Assembly: GCF_023130475.1 (NCBI RefSeq)
Contig: NZ_JAKHEX010000009.1
Coordinates: 33,184-97,183 of the forward strand
Direction of reading: 5' to 3'
Source of the DNA: Aciditerrimonas ferrireducens
Lineage (GTDB): Bacteria > Actinomycetota > Acidimicrobiia > Acidimicrobiales > UBA8190
DNA: 64,000 bases
Every line of letters starts with the position of its first letter. Within the stretch, counting starts at the first letter, position 1. The position numbers were made by a program, and so were the translations under genes. The notes beneath the pieces are model-generated. The model was not told where the DNA came from. It saw only the letters and a program-made list of their open reading frames with translations, and did no database searches. Below are positions 27,716-36,617 of this stretch, one piece after another.

Positions 27716-27752
27716 CGTGGCCTGGCCCTCCTGCCAGTGCGCCCGCGAGCAA

Positions 27753-28244
27753 TTATCCCGGGCCGCCCCCCGAGGGCCCAGTGGCCCGCTCGTCGGCCGG
27801 CTCCCCTGGGCGAGGGGGCAGCCCCGGTCGGACCTCGTCCACCATGCTAGCCAGCACCCCGTTCACGAAGCGCCCGGAGTGCTCGGTGGAGAACCGCTTC
27901 GCCAGCTCGACCGCCTCGTCGATGACGACGGCGACGGGCACTTCGGGGACCTCGAGGAGCTCGGCGACGGCCAGGCGGAGGATCGCCAGGTCCACCCGGG
28001 CCAGGCGGCCGAGCTCCCAGCCGAGGGTCGTCTGGGCGATGAGCTGGTCGATACGGTCCCCCGCAGGGGACACCCCTTTCGCCTCGGCCTCGTAGAGCAG
28101 ACCGAGGACCCGTTCACGGGCCAGGCGTCGACCGGCGGTCAGGTTCGGAGGCTCGGTCGGCGCGTGCCCCCTCGCCCGTTGGCCGGCCTCGTCCCTCTCT
28201 GGTCGCTCGGCCAGCGGCGAGGGCCCAGGCGACTCTGGGCTCAA
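27753..28244 (-). CDS. nusB: Transcription antitermination protein NusB, with short internal gap
   Basis: Binds NusE/S10 and the boxA RNA. It shows LARERVLGLLYEAEAKGVSP, then AGDRIDQLIAQTTLGWELGR, VDLAILRLAVAELL and AVVIDEAVELAKRFS, EHSGRFVNGVLASM. Between GVSP and AGDRID about 30 residues of the usual NusB fold are missing, in frame. The junction (plus 28059-28074) is a perfect small hairpin, GTCCCC-TGCG-GGGGAC on the coding strand. Long Pro/Gly-rich ends flank the core. The start overlaps the efp stop by 4 nt. See the finding on clustered gaps. Confidence 0.9.
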   Translation of the reverse strand: MSPESPGPSPLAERPERDEAGQRARGHAPTEPPNLTAGRRLARERVLGLLYEAEAKGVSPAGDRIDQLIAQTTLGWELGRLARVDLAILRLAVAELLEVPEVPVAVVIDEAVELAKRFSTEHSGRFVNGVLASMVDEVRPGLPPRPGEPADERATGPSGGGPG

Positions 28245-28801
28245 GCCCGGGTGATGTACTCGCCGGTCCGGGTGTCGACCTTGACCCGGTCCCCGACGTT
28301 GACGAAGAGGGGCACCTGGACGACCAGTCCGGTCTCCAGGGTGGCCGGCTTGCGGGCCCCGGAGACCCGGTCGCCTTGGACGCCGGGTTCGGTCTCGGTG
28401 ACGGCGAGCTCGACGGCTGCCGGCAGGTCGACGCCGACCACCTCGCCCTGATAGAGCTGCAGGACGGTGCTGTCCCCGTCCTTGAGGAACCGGGCAGCCT
28501 CGGCCACGGCGGCCACGGGAACCGGGAGCTGCTCGAAGCTGGTGGCGTCCATGAACACCAGGCTGTCGCCCTCCCGGTAGAGGAGCTGCATCTCGCGCTT
28601 CTCGACGATGGCCTGCTCGACCCGCTCGTCGGCCCGGAAGGTCCGCTCGAGCACGGCGCCGGTGCGGACGTTCTTCAGCTTGGTCCGCACGAAGGCGCCG
28701 CCCTTGCCGGGCTTGACGTGCTGGAACTCGACCACGGCGAAGAGGCCGTCAGGGAGGTCGAGGGTCATGCCGTTGCGGAGATCGTTCGTCGTCACAGCCA
28801 T
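28241..28801 (-). CDS. efp: Translation elongation factor P
   Basis: Binds between the ribosomal P and E sites and relieves stalling at polyproline stretches. The N-terminal KOW-like domain (MAVTTNDLRNGMTLDLPDGL, FQHVKPGKGGAFVRTKLKN) has the loop Lys (KPGKGG) where EF-P modifications occur. OB domains follow, with a conserved end GDRVKVDTRTGEYITRA. The length of 186 is typical. It lies between pepP and nusB, the usual order. This proteome is full of Pro-rich tails, so EF-P is likely important here. Confidence 0.97.
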   Translation of the reverse strand: MAVTTNDLRNGMTLDLPDGLFAVVEFQHVKPGKGGAFVRTKLKNVRTGAVLERTFRADERVEQAIVEKREMQLLYREGDSLVFMDATSFEQLPVPVAAVAEAARFLKDGDSTVLQLYQGEVVGVDLPAAVELAVTETEPGVQGDRVSGARKPATLETGLVVQVPLFVNVGDRVKVDTRTGEYITRA

Positions 28802-28832
28802 CGTCGAAGTCGGTCCTCGTGCCTCGGGGTCC

Positions 28833-29963
28833 TCACAGCGGGAGGACGGGTTCCTTTGGGAACCGGGTCAGGGGTCGGCAGCCGTCGTCGGTGACGACCA
28901 CCGTGTCCTCCACCCGGACCCCGCCGCGCCCGGGCAAGTAGACGCCGGGCTCGACGGTGACGACGACGCCGGGGGCGAGGATAGCAGTGGCACCGGCGGC
29001 CACGGCCGGGGCCTCGTGGACCTCGAGCCCCACCCCGTGGCCGGTGGCGTGCTCGAAGCGCTCGGCCAGCCCGGCGGCAGCGATGCGGTCCCGGCAGGCG
29101 GCGTCGACCTCCCCGGTGGCCCGGCCGGGCGCGACCGCGGCCACGCCGAGGGCCTGGGCCTCGTGGACCAGGGCCACGGCCGCCTCGAGGTCCTCCCCGA
29201 CCGGCCCCAGGGTGAAGGTCCTGGTCATGTCCGACCGGTAGCCGTCGACGGTGGCCCCGAAGTCGACCACCACGGTGTCCCCGGGGGCTAGGACGCGATC
29301 CCCGGGGCGGGCGTGGGGCTTGGCCGCGTTGGGCCCGGAGGCCACGATGGTCTCGAAGGCCCGGTCCTCGGCCCCCAGGCGTCGCATGGCGTGGTCCAGG
29401 GCCTCGGCCACCTCGCGCTCCTGGTGACCAGGGGCCAGCAGGCCGAGGACCTCGGCCAGGGCCTGGTCGGCCACGTGGGCTGCGGCCTCGAGCCGGGCGA
29501 GCTCGGCCGGGTCCTTGACGAGCCGGAGGCCCTCGACCAGGCCGGTGGTGGGCACCAGCTCGGCCTCGGGCAGGAGCTCGGCGGTCCGGCGAGCGGCCGA
29601 CCAGCTGAGGTGGTCGGCCTCGAGGCCGACCCGGCGACCCGAGGCCCCGAGCAGCTCGACCAGAGCCTCCTGCTGCCCGGCCAGGCCGCTCACGCGGGGC
29701 TCGACGAGGCCCCGGACCCCGGCCACCTGGAGCTGCTCCTCGACCTGGGTGCGGTAGCGGCCGTCGGTCAGCAGCAGCCCGTCCTCGGGCGTCAGGACCA
29801 GTCGGCCGGCCGAGCCGCTGAACCCGGTGAGGTAGCGGACGTGGACCAGGCTGGTGACCACCAGGGCGTCCAGGCCTTCCTCGGCGAGGCGCTGCCGGAG
29901 GCGAGCGAGGCGCCCCGGATGGTCGCCGGGGGGAAAGGGTCCAAGGGGTGCCTGGGTCGTCAC
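28833..29963 (-). CDS. Xaa-Pro aminopeptidase/dipeptidase (M24B)
   Basis: Metallopeptidase that removes residues next to proline. The creatinase-like N-terminal domain (LVHVRYLTGFSGSAGRLVL) is followed by the pita-bread catalytic domain. The five metal ligands are readable: D in VVDFGATVDG and YRSDMTRT, H in GHGVGLEVHE, and E in VTVEPGVYLP and GVRVEDTVVV. The GTG at 29963 overlaps the aroQ stop (GTGA). The length is 376. Its position between aroQ and efp matches other actinobacteria. Confidence 0.92.
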   Translation of the reverse strand: MTTQAPLGPFPPGDHPGRLARLRQRLAEEGLDALVVTSLVHVRYLTGFSGSAGRLVLTPEDGLLLTDGRYRTQVEEQLQVAGVRGLVEPRVSGLAGQQEALVELLGASGRRVGLEADHLSWSAARRTAELLPEAELVPTTGLVEGLRLVKDPAELARLEAAAHVADQALAEVLGLLAPGHQEREVAEALDHAMRRLGAEDRAFETIVASGPNAAKPHARPGDRVLAPGDTVVVDFGATVDGYRSDMTRTFTLGPVGEDLEAAVALVHEAQALGVAAVAPGRATGEVDAACRDRIAAAGLAERFEHATGHGVGLEVHEAPAVAAGATAILAPGVVVTVEPGVYLPGRGGVRVEDTVVVTDDGCRPLTRFPKEPVLPL

Positions 29964-30436
29964 GGGCCCTCCTGTCGACGCTGGGCCAGGAGCTCGGCGA
30001 CCGCCCGGACGGCCAGGCGGTAGCCCAGGCCACCGAAGCCGGCCACGAGGCCGTGGGCCACGGGCGCCACCACCGAGGTGTGCCGCCAGGGCTCCCGTGC
30101 CGCCGGGTTGGAGAGGTGGAGCTCGACGACCACCCCGTCGAAGGCCGCCAGGGCGTCGTGCAGGGCCCAGGAGTAGTGGGTGAGCGCCCCGGCGTTCACC
30201 ACCAGGCCGGCTGCCCGCGTGCGGGCCCCGTGGACCGCTTCGAGGAGGGTGCCCTCGTGGTCGGTCTGCTGGTGCTCGAGCTGCAGGCCGAGGGCCTCGG
30301 CCTCGGCACGAGCCGCTGCGACGTGGTCCTCCAGGGTTGCTCGGCCGTAGACCTCGGGCTGGCGCTGACCCAGCAGGCCCAGGTTCGGCCCCGAGAGCAG
30401 CAGGACCAGCGGACGGGCCGGCGCGCACGGGCTCAC
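29960..30436 (-). CDS. aroQ: 3-dehydroquinate dehydratase, type II
   Basis: Third step of the shikimate pathway. The type II signatures are LLLSGPNLGLLGQRQPEVYG (catalytic Tyr and flexible loop), VVNAGALTHYSWALHDAL and VVELHLSNPAAREPWRHTSV. The length of 158 fits the small type II enzyme. The GTG start overlaps aroB by 4 nt, and the gene is coupled downstream to pepP. Confidence 0.95.
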   Translation of the reverse strand: MSPCAPARPLVLLLSGPNLGLLGQRQPEVYGRATLEDHVAAARAEAEALGLQLEHQQTDHEGTLLEAVHGARTRAAGLVVNAGALTHYSWALHDALAAFDGVVVELHLSNPAAREPWRHTSVVAPVAHGLVAGFGGLGYRLAVRAVAELLAQRRQEGP

Positions 30437-31602
30437 CCTCGACCACCTCTCAGGGACGACGGGACTTGGGCCGACGGGACTTGGGCCGACGGGACTTGGG
30501 CCGACGACATTGGGGCCGACGACGCCGGGGCCGATCGACTGGCTCCGAGCATCTCGGCGAGGACCTCCCGCACGACGTCGACGGGGACGCCTGGGACCGG
30601 CTCGACGCCACGGGGGCCGTCGAGCACGAAGGTCAGCTCGCCCCTGGCCTTCTTGTCCCGAGCCATGGCCGCCAGAAGCATCTCGGGGTCGAGGCCCGGC
30701 GGCGGCAGGCTGGGCAGGCCGAGACCCTCGACCACCGCTCGGTGCTCGGCCACCCGGTCCTCGTCGATCCGACCGAGGCGGCGGGCCAGGAGGGCGGCGA
30801 AGACCAGGCCGATGGCCACGGCTTCCCCGTGGCGGAGGTCGAGCGAGCCCCCGGCCAGGCCAACGGCCTCGAGGGCGTGCGCCAGGGTGTGGCCGTAGTT
30901 CAGCACCATGCGCCGCCCCCCCTCCCGTTCGTCCTCGGCCACCACGGCAGCCTTCACGGCCACGCAGCGGGCCACTTGCTCCTCGAGGGGGAGGGCCGCC
31001 AGGGCCGCCGCCGCCCCGGCGCCGGGCGGTCGCCCGTCGGGGCCGGCGAGGAAGGCGTACTTGGCCATCTCGCCTCGCCCCGAGGCCCACTCCCGGGCCG
31101 GCAGGCTGGCCAGGGTCTCGGTGTCGCAGCAGACCGCCGCGGGCTGCCAGAAGGCCCCGACGAGGTTCTTGCCTTCGGGCAGGTTCACCCCGGTCTTGCC
31201 CCCGATCGCTGCGTCGACCTGGGCGAGCAAGGTGGTGGCGACGGTGAGGTAGGGGATGCCCCGGTGGTAGCAGGCAGCGGCGAAGCCGGCCAGGTCGCTC
31301 ACCACGCCCCCGCCGACCGCCACGACGGCGTCGGCCCGGGACAGGCCGGCGGCGACGAATGCCCGACAGAGCCGCTCGACCTCGCCGAGGGTCTTGGCCG
31401 ACTCCCCGTCGGGCACCTCCAGGCGGACCAGGGGCACCCCAGGGTCGACCTCGACGGGGATCCCGGCCTGGGTGACGACCGCGACCTTGCGCGCCCCGGG
31501 CGGCAGGAGGGCGGCCAGCTGGTGGCGGGCACCCGGGCCGACGAGCACCGGGTAGCGGCGCGGCCCCAACTCGACGACCAGCTCCTGCACGGCCCGGCTC
31601 AC
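30433..31602 (-). CDS. aroB: 3-dehydroquinate synthase
   Basis: Second step of the shikimate pathway, NAD- and metal-dependent. [18 protein letters not shown] (nucleotide binding), [17 protein letters not shown] and [15 protein letters not shown] (metal-binding His) are visible. The length is 389. The last 30 or so residues are not family sequence: they are AQVPS pentapeptide repeats from a 15-bp tandem repeat. The GTG at 31602 overlaps the aroC stop (GTGA). Shikimate kinase, usually between aroC and aroB, is missing here. Confidence 0.95.
   Translation of the reverse strand: MSRAVQELVVELGPRRYPVLVGPGARHQLAALLPPGARKVAVVTQAGIPVEVDPGVPLVRLEVPDGESAKTLGEVERLCRAFVAAGLSRADAVVAVGGGVVSDLAGFAAACYHRGIPYLTVATTLLAQVDAAIGGKTGVNLPEGKNLVGAFWQPAAVCCDTETLASLPAREWASGRGEMAKYAFLAGPDGRPPGAGAAAALAALPLEEQVARCVAVKAAVVAEDEREGGRRMVLNYGHTLAHALEAVGLAGGSLDLRHGEAVAIGLVFAALLARRLGRIDEDRVAEHRAVVEGLGLPSLPPPGLDPEMLLAAMARDKKARGELTFVLDGPRGVEPVPGVPVDVVREVLAEMLGASRSAPASSAPMSSAQVPSAQVPSAQVPSSLRGGRG
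30458..30532 (+). repeat. 15-bp tandem repeat inside the 3' end of aroB
   Basis: Five units of 15 bp: three identical GACGGGACTTGGGCC units (30458-30502), then two altered ones. On the minus strand they encode the pentapeptide AQVPS. The unit keeps the frame, so copy-number changes would only lengthen or shorten the AroB tail. Confidence 0.85.
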
Positions 31603-32804
31603 GGCTGGACCGGCAGCGGGTCGGCGACGGCCGGGGCCCGAGACGGGGTGCTGCCGAGGGCCTCGGTGGCGGCGCGCCAGTTGCGGACCAGCTCGGCGAG
31701 GGAGTCCCCGCCGTACTTGCGGACAGCCTCGGCCGCCAGCACCCAGGCCACCATGGTCTCGGCCACCACCCCCATGGCGGGCACGGCCGTGACGTCGGTC
31801 CGCTCCTTGAACGACTTCGTGGGCTCCTTCGTTTCGACGTCCACGGTGGCGAGGACCGGCCGGTTCAAAGTGGCGAGGGGTTTCATGGCGGCGCGCACCA
31901 CGAGGAGGGCCCCGGTGGACATCCCGCCCTCGATGCCCCCGGCCCGGCTGGTCGGCCGGCGGTACTGGCCGCCTTCGGCGTCCCACTCGATGGCGTCGTG
32001 GGCCACCGAACCCCGCAGGCTGGCGACCTCTTCCCCCTGGCCGACCTCGACCGCCTTGATGGCGGGGATGCTCATGACCGCCTGGGCCAGGAGGCCATCG
32101 AGGCGACGGTCCCAGTGGACGTGGCTGCCCAGACCGACCGGCACCCCGTAGGCGAGCACCTCGGCGACCCCGCCGAGGGAGTCCCCGTCCTTGGCCGCGG
32201 CCCGAATGGCGGCCACCATCGCCTCCTCCGCTACCGGGTCGAAGCAGCGCACCGGCGAGGCGTCGACCCGTGCCAGGTCGCCGGGCCCGGGGCGCAGGCC
32301 ACCGTCGGCCCGGGCCTCGCCGAGGGCCACGACATGACTGAGGACCGCCACGCCGAGGTGGGAGAGGAGGCTCTTGGCCAGGCAGCCGGCCACCACCCGG
32401 GCTGCGGTCTCTCGGGCCGAGGCTCGCTCCAAGACGTCCCGGGCGTCGTCGAACCCGTACTTCAACATGCCGGCCAGGTCGGCGTGACCGGGACGAGGGG
32501 TCGTGAGCCGACGGCTCGGCGCCCCCGGGTGGGGCGACATCTCCTGCTCCCACTTGGGCCACTCGGTGTTGTCGATGAGGACCGCCACCGGGGACCCGAG
32601 GGTCCGGCCGTGCCGGATCCCGCCCAAGAGGGTCAGGCGGTCGACCTCGAAGCGCATCCGAGGACCCCGTCCGTAGCCGAGCCGGCGACGGGCCAGTTCC
32701 CCAGCGATGGCTTCCTCCTCGATCGGCAGCCCCGCCGGGAGGCCCTCGACCACGACGACCAGGCCACGCCCATGGGACTCCCCGGCGGTGAGGAAGCGGA
32801 GCAC
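31599..32804 (-). CDS. aroC: Chorismate synthase
   Basis: Last step of the shikimate pathway, converting EPSP to chorismate with reduced FMN. The start [52 protein letters not shown] and [17 protein letters not shown] are all conserved FMN- and substrate-binding blocks. The length of 401 is standard. The GTG at 32804 lies 6 nt after TAGATT (rc of 32811-32816), so the aroC-aroB-aroQ-pepP set probably starts with a leaderless mRNA. Confidence 0.97.
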   Translation of the reverse strand: MLRFLTAGESHGRGLVVVVEGLPAGLPIEEEAIAGELARRRLGYGRGPRMRFEVDRLTLLGGIRHGRTLGSPVAVLIDNTEWPKWEQEMSPHPGAPSRRLTTPRPGHADLAGMLKYGFDDARDVLERASARETAARVVAGCLAKSLLSHLGVAVLSHVVALGEARADGGLRPGPGDLARVDASPVRCFDPVAEEAMVAAIRAAAKDGDSLGGVAEVLAYGVPVGLGSHVHWDRRLDGLLAQAVMSIPAIKAVEVGQGEEVASLRGSVAHDAIEWDAEGGQYRRPTSRAGGIEGGMSTGALLVVRAAMKPLATLNRPVLATVDVETKEPTKSFKERTDVTAVPAMGVVAETMVAWVLAAEAVRKYGGDSLAELVRNWRAATEALGSTPSRAPAVADPLPVQP

Positions 32805-32810
32805 GTCGTC

Positions 32811-32816
32811 AATCTA
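32811..32816 (-). promoter_or_regulatory. -10 box of aroC (leaderless)
   Basis: TAGATT on the minus strand, 6 nt before the aroC GTG start. Confidence 0.6.
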
Positions 32817-32902
32817 GTCAGGCCGCCCAGCCAGGCCCGAGCTGGCTCGTCCCGGTCGCAGGCGTCGGCTCGGTCGTCCGCGCCCGCTCCTCTGGGGGGC
32901 GG

Positions 32903-33652
32903 TCAGTGGCCGGCGTGGAGCACGAGGCGGCCGAGGGGCCCGCCGAGGAGCAGGGCGCTGAGGGCCCCGAGGGAGAGGAACGGACCGAAGGGCAGCCGGG
33001 TCCGGCGCCCGTGGCCGGTCACCACCATGACCACCACGCCGACCAGGGCGCCGAGGACGAAGGCGACGAAGAAGGCCACGAAGACCCGCTCCAGGCCGAA
33101 CCAGCCGCAGCCCAGCCCGATCAGCCCGGCGAGGCGGACGTCGCCGAAGCCCATGCCCCGCGGGGCTACCAGGTGCACCAGGCCGAGGGCCGCCAGGGCG
33201 AGCACCGCCCCGAGGACCGCTCGGCCGAGGTCCGCCCAGTGCCCGCCCCAGGCAGCGGCCAGCAGTTCGAGACCCCCGACGGCCCCGGCGGTCGGGTAGA
33301 GCAGGCGGTTGGGCAGCCGGTAGGTGGCCAGGTCGACGGCGCTCAGGGCCAGGAGGCCGAGGGTCAGGGCCATCTCGGCCAAGAGCACCGGGTGGGGGCC
33401 GAGCCGGGCCGCCAGGGCGGCCAGCAGCCCGGCACCCAACAGGGCCAGGAGGCCCGCCCGCCCGAGGGCCGCTGGCGCTCCGCACCCTGGGCAGGGATGC
33501 CCCGGTCGTCCGAGCGAGGCACCACAGGACCGGCAGCACCAGCGGAGGACCCAGGGGTCCCGGTGGGTCTGGGCGGCGGCCACCGGCAGCTCCAGGGCGC
33601 CCCCGAGGACGAGACCGAGGGCTCCCCCGCCGGCGACGACCAGGCCGTCCAC
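32903..33652 (-). CDS. Prepilin peptidase (A24, type IV leader peptidase)
   Basis: Membrane aspartyl protease that cleaves and methylates type IV prepilin-like proteins. The two catalytic Asp motifs are ALSAVDLATYRLPNRLLYP and GMGFGDVRLAGLIG (GxGD). A four-Cys zinc site (CRSCGASLG...CPGCGAP) lies near residue 30-50. The usual N-terminal methylase region is very short. About seven hydrophobic segments fill 249 residues. No pilin or pilus assembly gene is in the window, so substrates lie elsewhere. The GTG start at 33652 is inferred. Confidence 0.85.
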   Translation of the reverse strand: MDGLVVAGGGALGLVLGGALELPVAAAQTHRDPWVLRWCCRSCGASLGRPGHPCPGCGAPAALGRAGLLALLGAGLLAALAARLGPHPVLLAEMALTLGLLALSAVDLATYRLPNRLLYPTAGAVGGLELLAAAWGGHWADLGRAVLGAVLALAALGLVHLVAPRGMGFGDVRLAGLIGLGCGWFGLERVFVAFFVAFVLGALVGVVVMVVTGHGRRTRLPFGPFLSLGALSALLLGGPLGRLVLHAGH

Positions 33653-33726
33653 CTGTTCGAGGCTAGCCGTCGGGGCCTGGCCGGGGCGGACCCCGCACCG
33701 GACCCCTCGAACGACCCGCCTCCGAT

Positions 33727-33756
33727 TTGACGGAAGTTCAGGGTCGCCCGGACAAT
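33727..33756 (+). promoter_or_regulatory. Promoter of the yceI-like gene
   Basis: TTGACG at 33727-33732, an 18-bp spacer, then GACAAT at 33751-33756, with the GTG start 8 nt later at 33765. A -35/-10 pair with standard spacing; the leader would be nearly absent. Confidence 0.65.
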
Positions 33757-33764
33757 GCGGGGCC

Positions 33765-34349
33765 GTGCCCACTCGAACCCCGCCGAGGCCGCCCGCCGCT
33801 GCGGACCTGCCGGCGGGACGCTGGGTGGTCGAGGCGACGTCCGAGGTGGGTTTCGTGGCCCGGGAACTGCTGGTGCGGCGGGTGCAGGGCCGCTTCCGGC
33901 AGTTCGAAGGCGCGCTGGAGGTCCGCCCCGGCATCACGGGGACGACGGTCGCCGGGCAGGCCCTGGCGTCATCGGTGGACACCGGGGACCCGGCGCGGGA
34001 CCAGCACCTGCGCCAGGAACTGCTGGAGGCTGGCCGGTTCCCCTGGCTGACCCTGGCGGGCGAGGTCGTGGCACCCGGATCGGTGGAAGGCAGCTGGCGA
34101 CTGGCTGCCGTCCTCGGTATCCGGGACGCTCGGCGGCCACTGGACCTCGAGGTGCACGTCCACGGCACGCAGGACGAGCAGGCTCGACCACGCTTGGCCA
34201 TGACCGCCCTCGGGACCATCAAGCGGTCGGCCTTCGGCCTGCGCTTCAGCTCGGCCCTCGAAACCGGCGGGGTGATCGTCGCCGACGAGGTCGAGCTGGT
34301 CCTCCGGGTGGCCGCCCGGCCGGCCTACTTCTTCGACGAGGTGAAGTAA
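33765..34349 (+). CDS. YceI-family lipid-binding-like protein
   Basis: YceI-like lipocalin-type beta-barrel. WVVEATSEVGFVARELLVRR, VQGRFRQFEGALEV and TALGTIKRSAFGLRF are family segments. There is no signal peptide, so this member is probably cytosolic; YceI proteins bind polyisoprenoid or fatty lipids. The GTG at 33765 is chosen from the promoter spacing. The gene ends tail-to-tail with nfuA, overlapping it by 25 bp. The length is 194. Confidence 0.8.
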   Translation: MPTRTPPRPPAAADLPAGRWVVEATSEVGFVARELLVRRVQGRFRQFEGALEVRPGITGTTVAGQALASSVDTGDPARDQHLRQELLEAGRFPWLTLAGEVVAPGSVEGSWRLAAVLGIRDARRPLDLEVHVHGTQDEQARPRLAMTALGTIKRSAFGLRFSSALETGGVIVADEVELVLRVAARPAYFFDEVK

Positions 34350-34969
34350 GGATTCTCCCCCGAGGCGTGGTCGGTGACGTCGACCACTTCGGTGATCTCG
34401 GGGATCTCGTCCCGAAGCGCGACCTCGATGCCCTGGGAGAGGGTGACGGCGGCCAGACCGCAGCCCTGGCAGCCCCCGCCGAGCTGGAGGTAGACGACGG
34501 TGCCGTCCACCGAGACCAGATCGGCGCGGCCCCCGTGGGCTGCGATGGCCGGGTTGATCTGCTCTTCGAGGACCGCCTGGACCCGACGGGCCAGGTCGGA
34601 GTCCAGGTCACCGGGGGGCGGAGCGGGCCGCTCGCTGGCCGGCGGGGTGTTGGGGTTGACGATGACCAGTCCCCCCTCCCCCTCGTCCGACCAGTCCAGC
34701 CGGGCCCCCCGGAGCCGGGCGACGCTCCGGGCGGGCACGACGACGGCCAGGCCGCCGACCTCCTGGACCTCGTCCCGGGGCCCGGCGTCCGCAGTGGCCT
34801 GGAAGTAGATGTCGTAGGTGTAGCTGCCCCCTTGGGCCCCGGTCACCTCGACCCAGAGCGCCAGCCGGTCGGCGTCGGCCTCGGCGTCACGTGCCTGCTT
34901 GACGACGCTCAGGGCCGCCTCGGTGATGGCGAGGACGGGGCCCGCCGCGGTCACCGTGTTCTCCGGCAT
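34325..34969 (-). CDS. NfuA-like Fe-S cluster carrier (degenerate A-type domain + NifU domain)
   Basis: Iron-sulfur cluster carrier. The C-terminal NifU domain holds the CxxC motif (LGGGCQGCGLAAVTLSQGIE). The N-terminal half (ITEAALSVVKQARDAEADAD onward) resembles an A-type/HesB domain without its cysteines, as in NfuA. The length is 214. A TATGAT box (rc of 34990-34995) and GGGAGG lie just upstream. It is divergent from the ATP-grasp gene, with a 31-bp gap. Confidence 0.88.
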   Translation of the reverse strand: MPENTVTAAGPVLAITEAALSVVKQARDAEADADRLALWVEVTGAQGGSYTYDIYFQATADAGPRDEVQEVGGLAVVVPARSVARLRGARLDWSDEGEGGLVIVNPNTPPASERPAPPPGDLDSDLARRVQAVLEEQINPAIAAHGGRADLVSVDGTVVYLQLGGGCQGCGLAAVTLSQGIEVALRDEIPEITEVVDVTDHASGENPYFTSSKK

Positions 34970-34989
34970 GGCAGCACCTCCCGGCCGTC

Positions 34990-34995
34990 ATCATA
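34990..34995 (-). promoter_or_regulatory. -10 box of nfuA-like gene
   Basis: TATGAT on the minus strand, about 20 nt before the ATG at 34969, leaving room for the GGGAGG ribosome-binding site. Confidence 0.5.
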
Positions 34996-35000
34996 GAGGG

Positions 35001-36251
35001 GTGCCGCGGGTCCTCCTGGTCGTGCCCTCCACCACCTACCGTGCCGAGGCGTTCTTGGCCGCCGCCGCCGAGCTGGGGACGGAGGTGGTCGTGGCCGCCG
35101 AGGCCACCTCGCCCCTGGCCAGCCAGCCGGGCCATCCACCGGCCCTGGCGCTGGACCTGGAGGACCCCGAGACGGCTGCGGCCGCCGTCGTGGCCTACGA
35201 CCGCTTGCATCCCCTGGACGCCGTGGTCGGCGTGGACGACCGGAGCGTGCTGGTCGCCGCCCGGGCCGCCGCCGGCCTGGGCCTGCCGCACGCCGAACCG
35301 GGGGGGGTGGCTGCCAGCCTGGACAAGGCGGTGACCCGTGGTCTGCTGGCCCAGGCCGAGGTGCCCCAGCCCCGGTACGTTGTCGTGCCCCCGGACGACC
35401 CCCGAGCCCTCCAGGCGGCGCTGGCACAGGTGGGCACGCCGTGCGTGGTGAAGCCGGTCGGCCTGTCGGGCAGCCGGGGCGTCCTCCGAGCCGACGACCT
35501 GCCCGCGGCCCTGGCAGCGGCCGAGCGAGCCGCTGCCATCGCCCGAGCCGCAGGCGAAGCGCCGGCACGACCGCTGCTGGTGGAGTCCTACGTGGCCGGC
35601 CCCGAGGTGGCAGTCGAGGGGGTGCTGGTCGAGGGCAGCTTGGAGGTGCTGGCCATCTTCGACAAGCCCGACCCCCTGGAGGGTCCGGCGTTCCAGGAGA
35701 CGATCTACGTCACGCCCTCCCGGCTGGAGCAGGTCGTGCAAACCGAGGTCGTCCGGACCACGGAGGCGGCGGTGAGGGCCCTGGGAATCGGAGCGGGGCC
35801 GGTGCACGCCGAGCTGCGGCTCGATGCCGGGCGCCCCGTGGTCCTGGAGGTGGCTGCCCGGACGATCGGGGGGCGCTGCAGCCGGGTGGTCGAGGTGGCC
35901 TCGGGTCGGCGCCTGGAGCGGCTAGTGCTGGAGGCGGCCCTCGGTCGGCGGATCGCCGACGCCCGGCGACGGCGGGCCGCCGGGGTCCTGATGGTGCCCC
36001 CGCCCCACCCCGGTCGTTTCCTCGGGCTCCGGGGCGTGGCCGAAGCGGAGGCCGTGCCGGGGGTCGTGGGCGTCGAGGTCACGGCCCGGCCCGGGCAGTG
36101 GGTGGCCCCGGCTCCCGACGCCGAGGGCTACCTGGCCTTCGTCTTCAGCCAGGGGCTCCGGCCGGCCGACGCCGAAGCTGCCTTGCGGCGGGCCTGGGCG
36201 GCCCTGCGGATCGAGCTGGCCGGCGACGCGGGCACGGGCACCGAGGGCTGA
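35001..36251 (+). CDS. ATP-grasp family ligase (carboxylate-amine/thiol ligase-like)
   Basis: ATP-grasp enzyme that would join a carboxylate to an amine or thiol; the substrate is unknown. N-terminal pre-ATP domain (VPRVLLVVPSTTYRAEAF), ATP-binding core (TPCVVKPVGLSGSRGV, RPLLVESYVAGPEVAVEGVL) and Mg-binding residues in VHAELRLDAGRPVVLEVAARTIGGRC are readable. The length is 416. The start is GTG at 35001, preceded by CATCAT at a 6-nt distance. Relatives include amino-acid ligases such as those for dipeptides or carnosine. Confidence 0.8.
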   Translation: MPRVLLVVPSTTYRAEAFLAAAAELGTEVVVAAEATSPLASQPGHPPALALDLEDPETAAAAVVAYDRLHPLDAVVGVDDRSVLVAARAAAGLGLPHAEPGGVAASLDKAVTRGLLAQAEVPQPRYVVVPPDDPRALQAALAQVGTPCVVKPVGLSGSRGVLRADDLPAALAAAERAAAIARAAGEAPARPLLVESYVAGPEVAVEGVLVEGSLEVLAIFDKPDPLEGPAFQETIYVTPSRLEQVVQTEVVRTTEAAVRALGIGAGPVHAELRLDAGRPVVLEVAARTIGGRCSRVVEVASGRRLERLVLEAALGRRIADARRRRAAGVLMVPPPHPGRFLGLRGVAEAEAVPGVVGVEVTARPGQWVAPAPDAEGYLAFVFSQGLRPADAEAALRRAWAALRIELAGDAGTGTEG

Positions 36252-36257
36252 GGCGGC

Positions 36258-36614
36258 TCAGGGACGGAGGTAGGCCCAGCCCTCCCGCTGGCGGCGAACC
36301 AGCTCGCTGACCCCGGCCGGAACCACGTGGACCCCCGGCAGCAGGGCGCTTCGCTCCAGGCCTCGGGCCGCCAGGGTGTTGGCGCAGGCGGCCACCACCA
36401 CGCCCTGGCCCTGGAGCGCGGCGAGATCGCCGGCCAGCGGGCTGCCCTGCAGGGCCACGTCGAGCCCGGGCCCGTTGACGACCAGTTCGACCGGACCGGC
36501 GGCGGGGCCGAGATCGGCCAAGAGGTTGGCGACGTTGGCGAGGGCCAGGCGCTGGCGGGCGGGGTCGGCCTCGTCGAGGTGGACGACGACCCCGGGCCGA
36601 GACCCGTCGACCAC
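36258..36614 (-). CDS. DsrE/DsrF-like small sulfur-relay-family protein
   Basis: Small alpha/beta protein of the DsrE/YchN type: VVVHLDEADPARQRLALAN, VELVVNGPGLDVAL and VVVAACANTLAARGL. One Cys (in ACANTL) sits where sulfur-carrying members have theirs. The length is 118. Its GTG start comes 3 nt after the stop of the XRE-flavoprotein gene, so they are probably one unit. The sulfur role is inference. Confidence 0.72.
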   Translation of the reverse strand: MVDGSRPGVVVHLDEADPARQRLALANVANLLADLGPAAGPVELVVNGPGLDVALQGSPLAGDLAALQGQGVVVAACANTLAARGLERSALLPGVHVVPAGVSELVRRQREGWAYLRP

Positions 36615-36617
36615 GGC

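Noticed and set aside
30458..30532. CRISPR-like array
   Set aside because: Direct 15-bp repeats without spacers, in frame within aroB.
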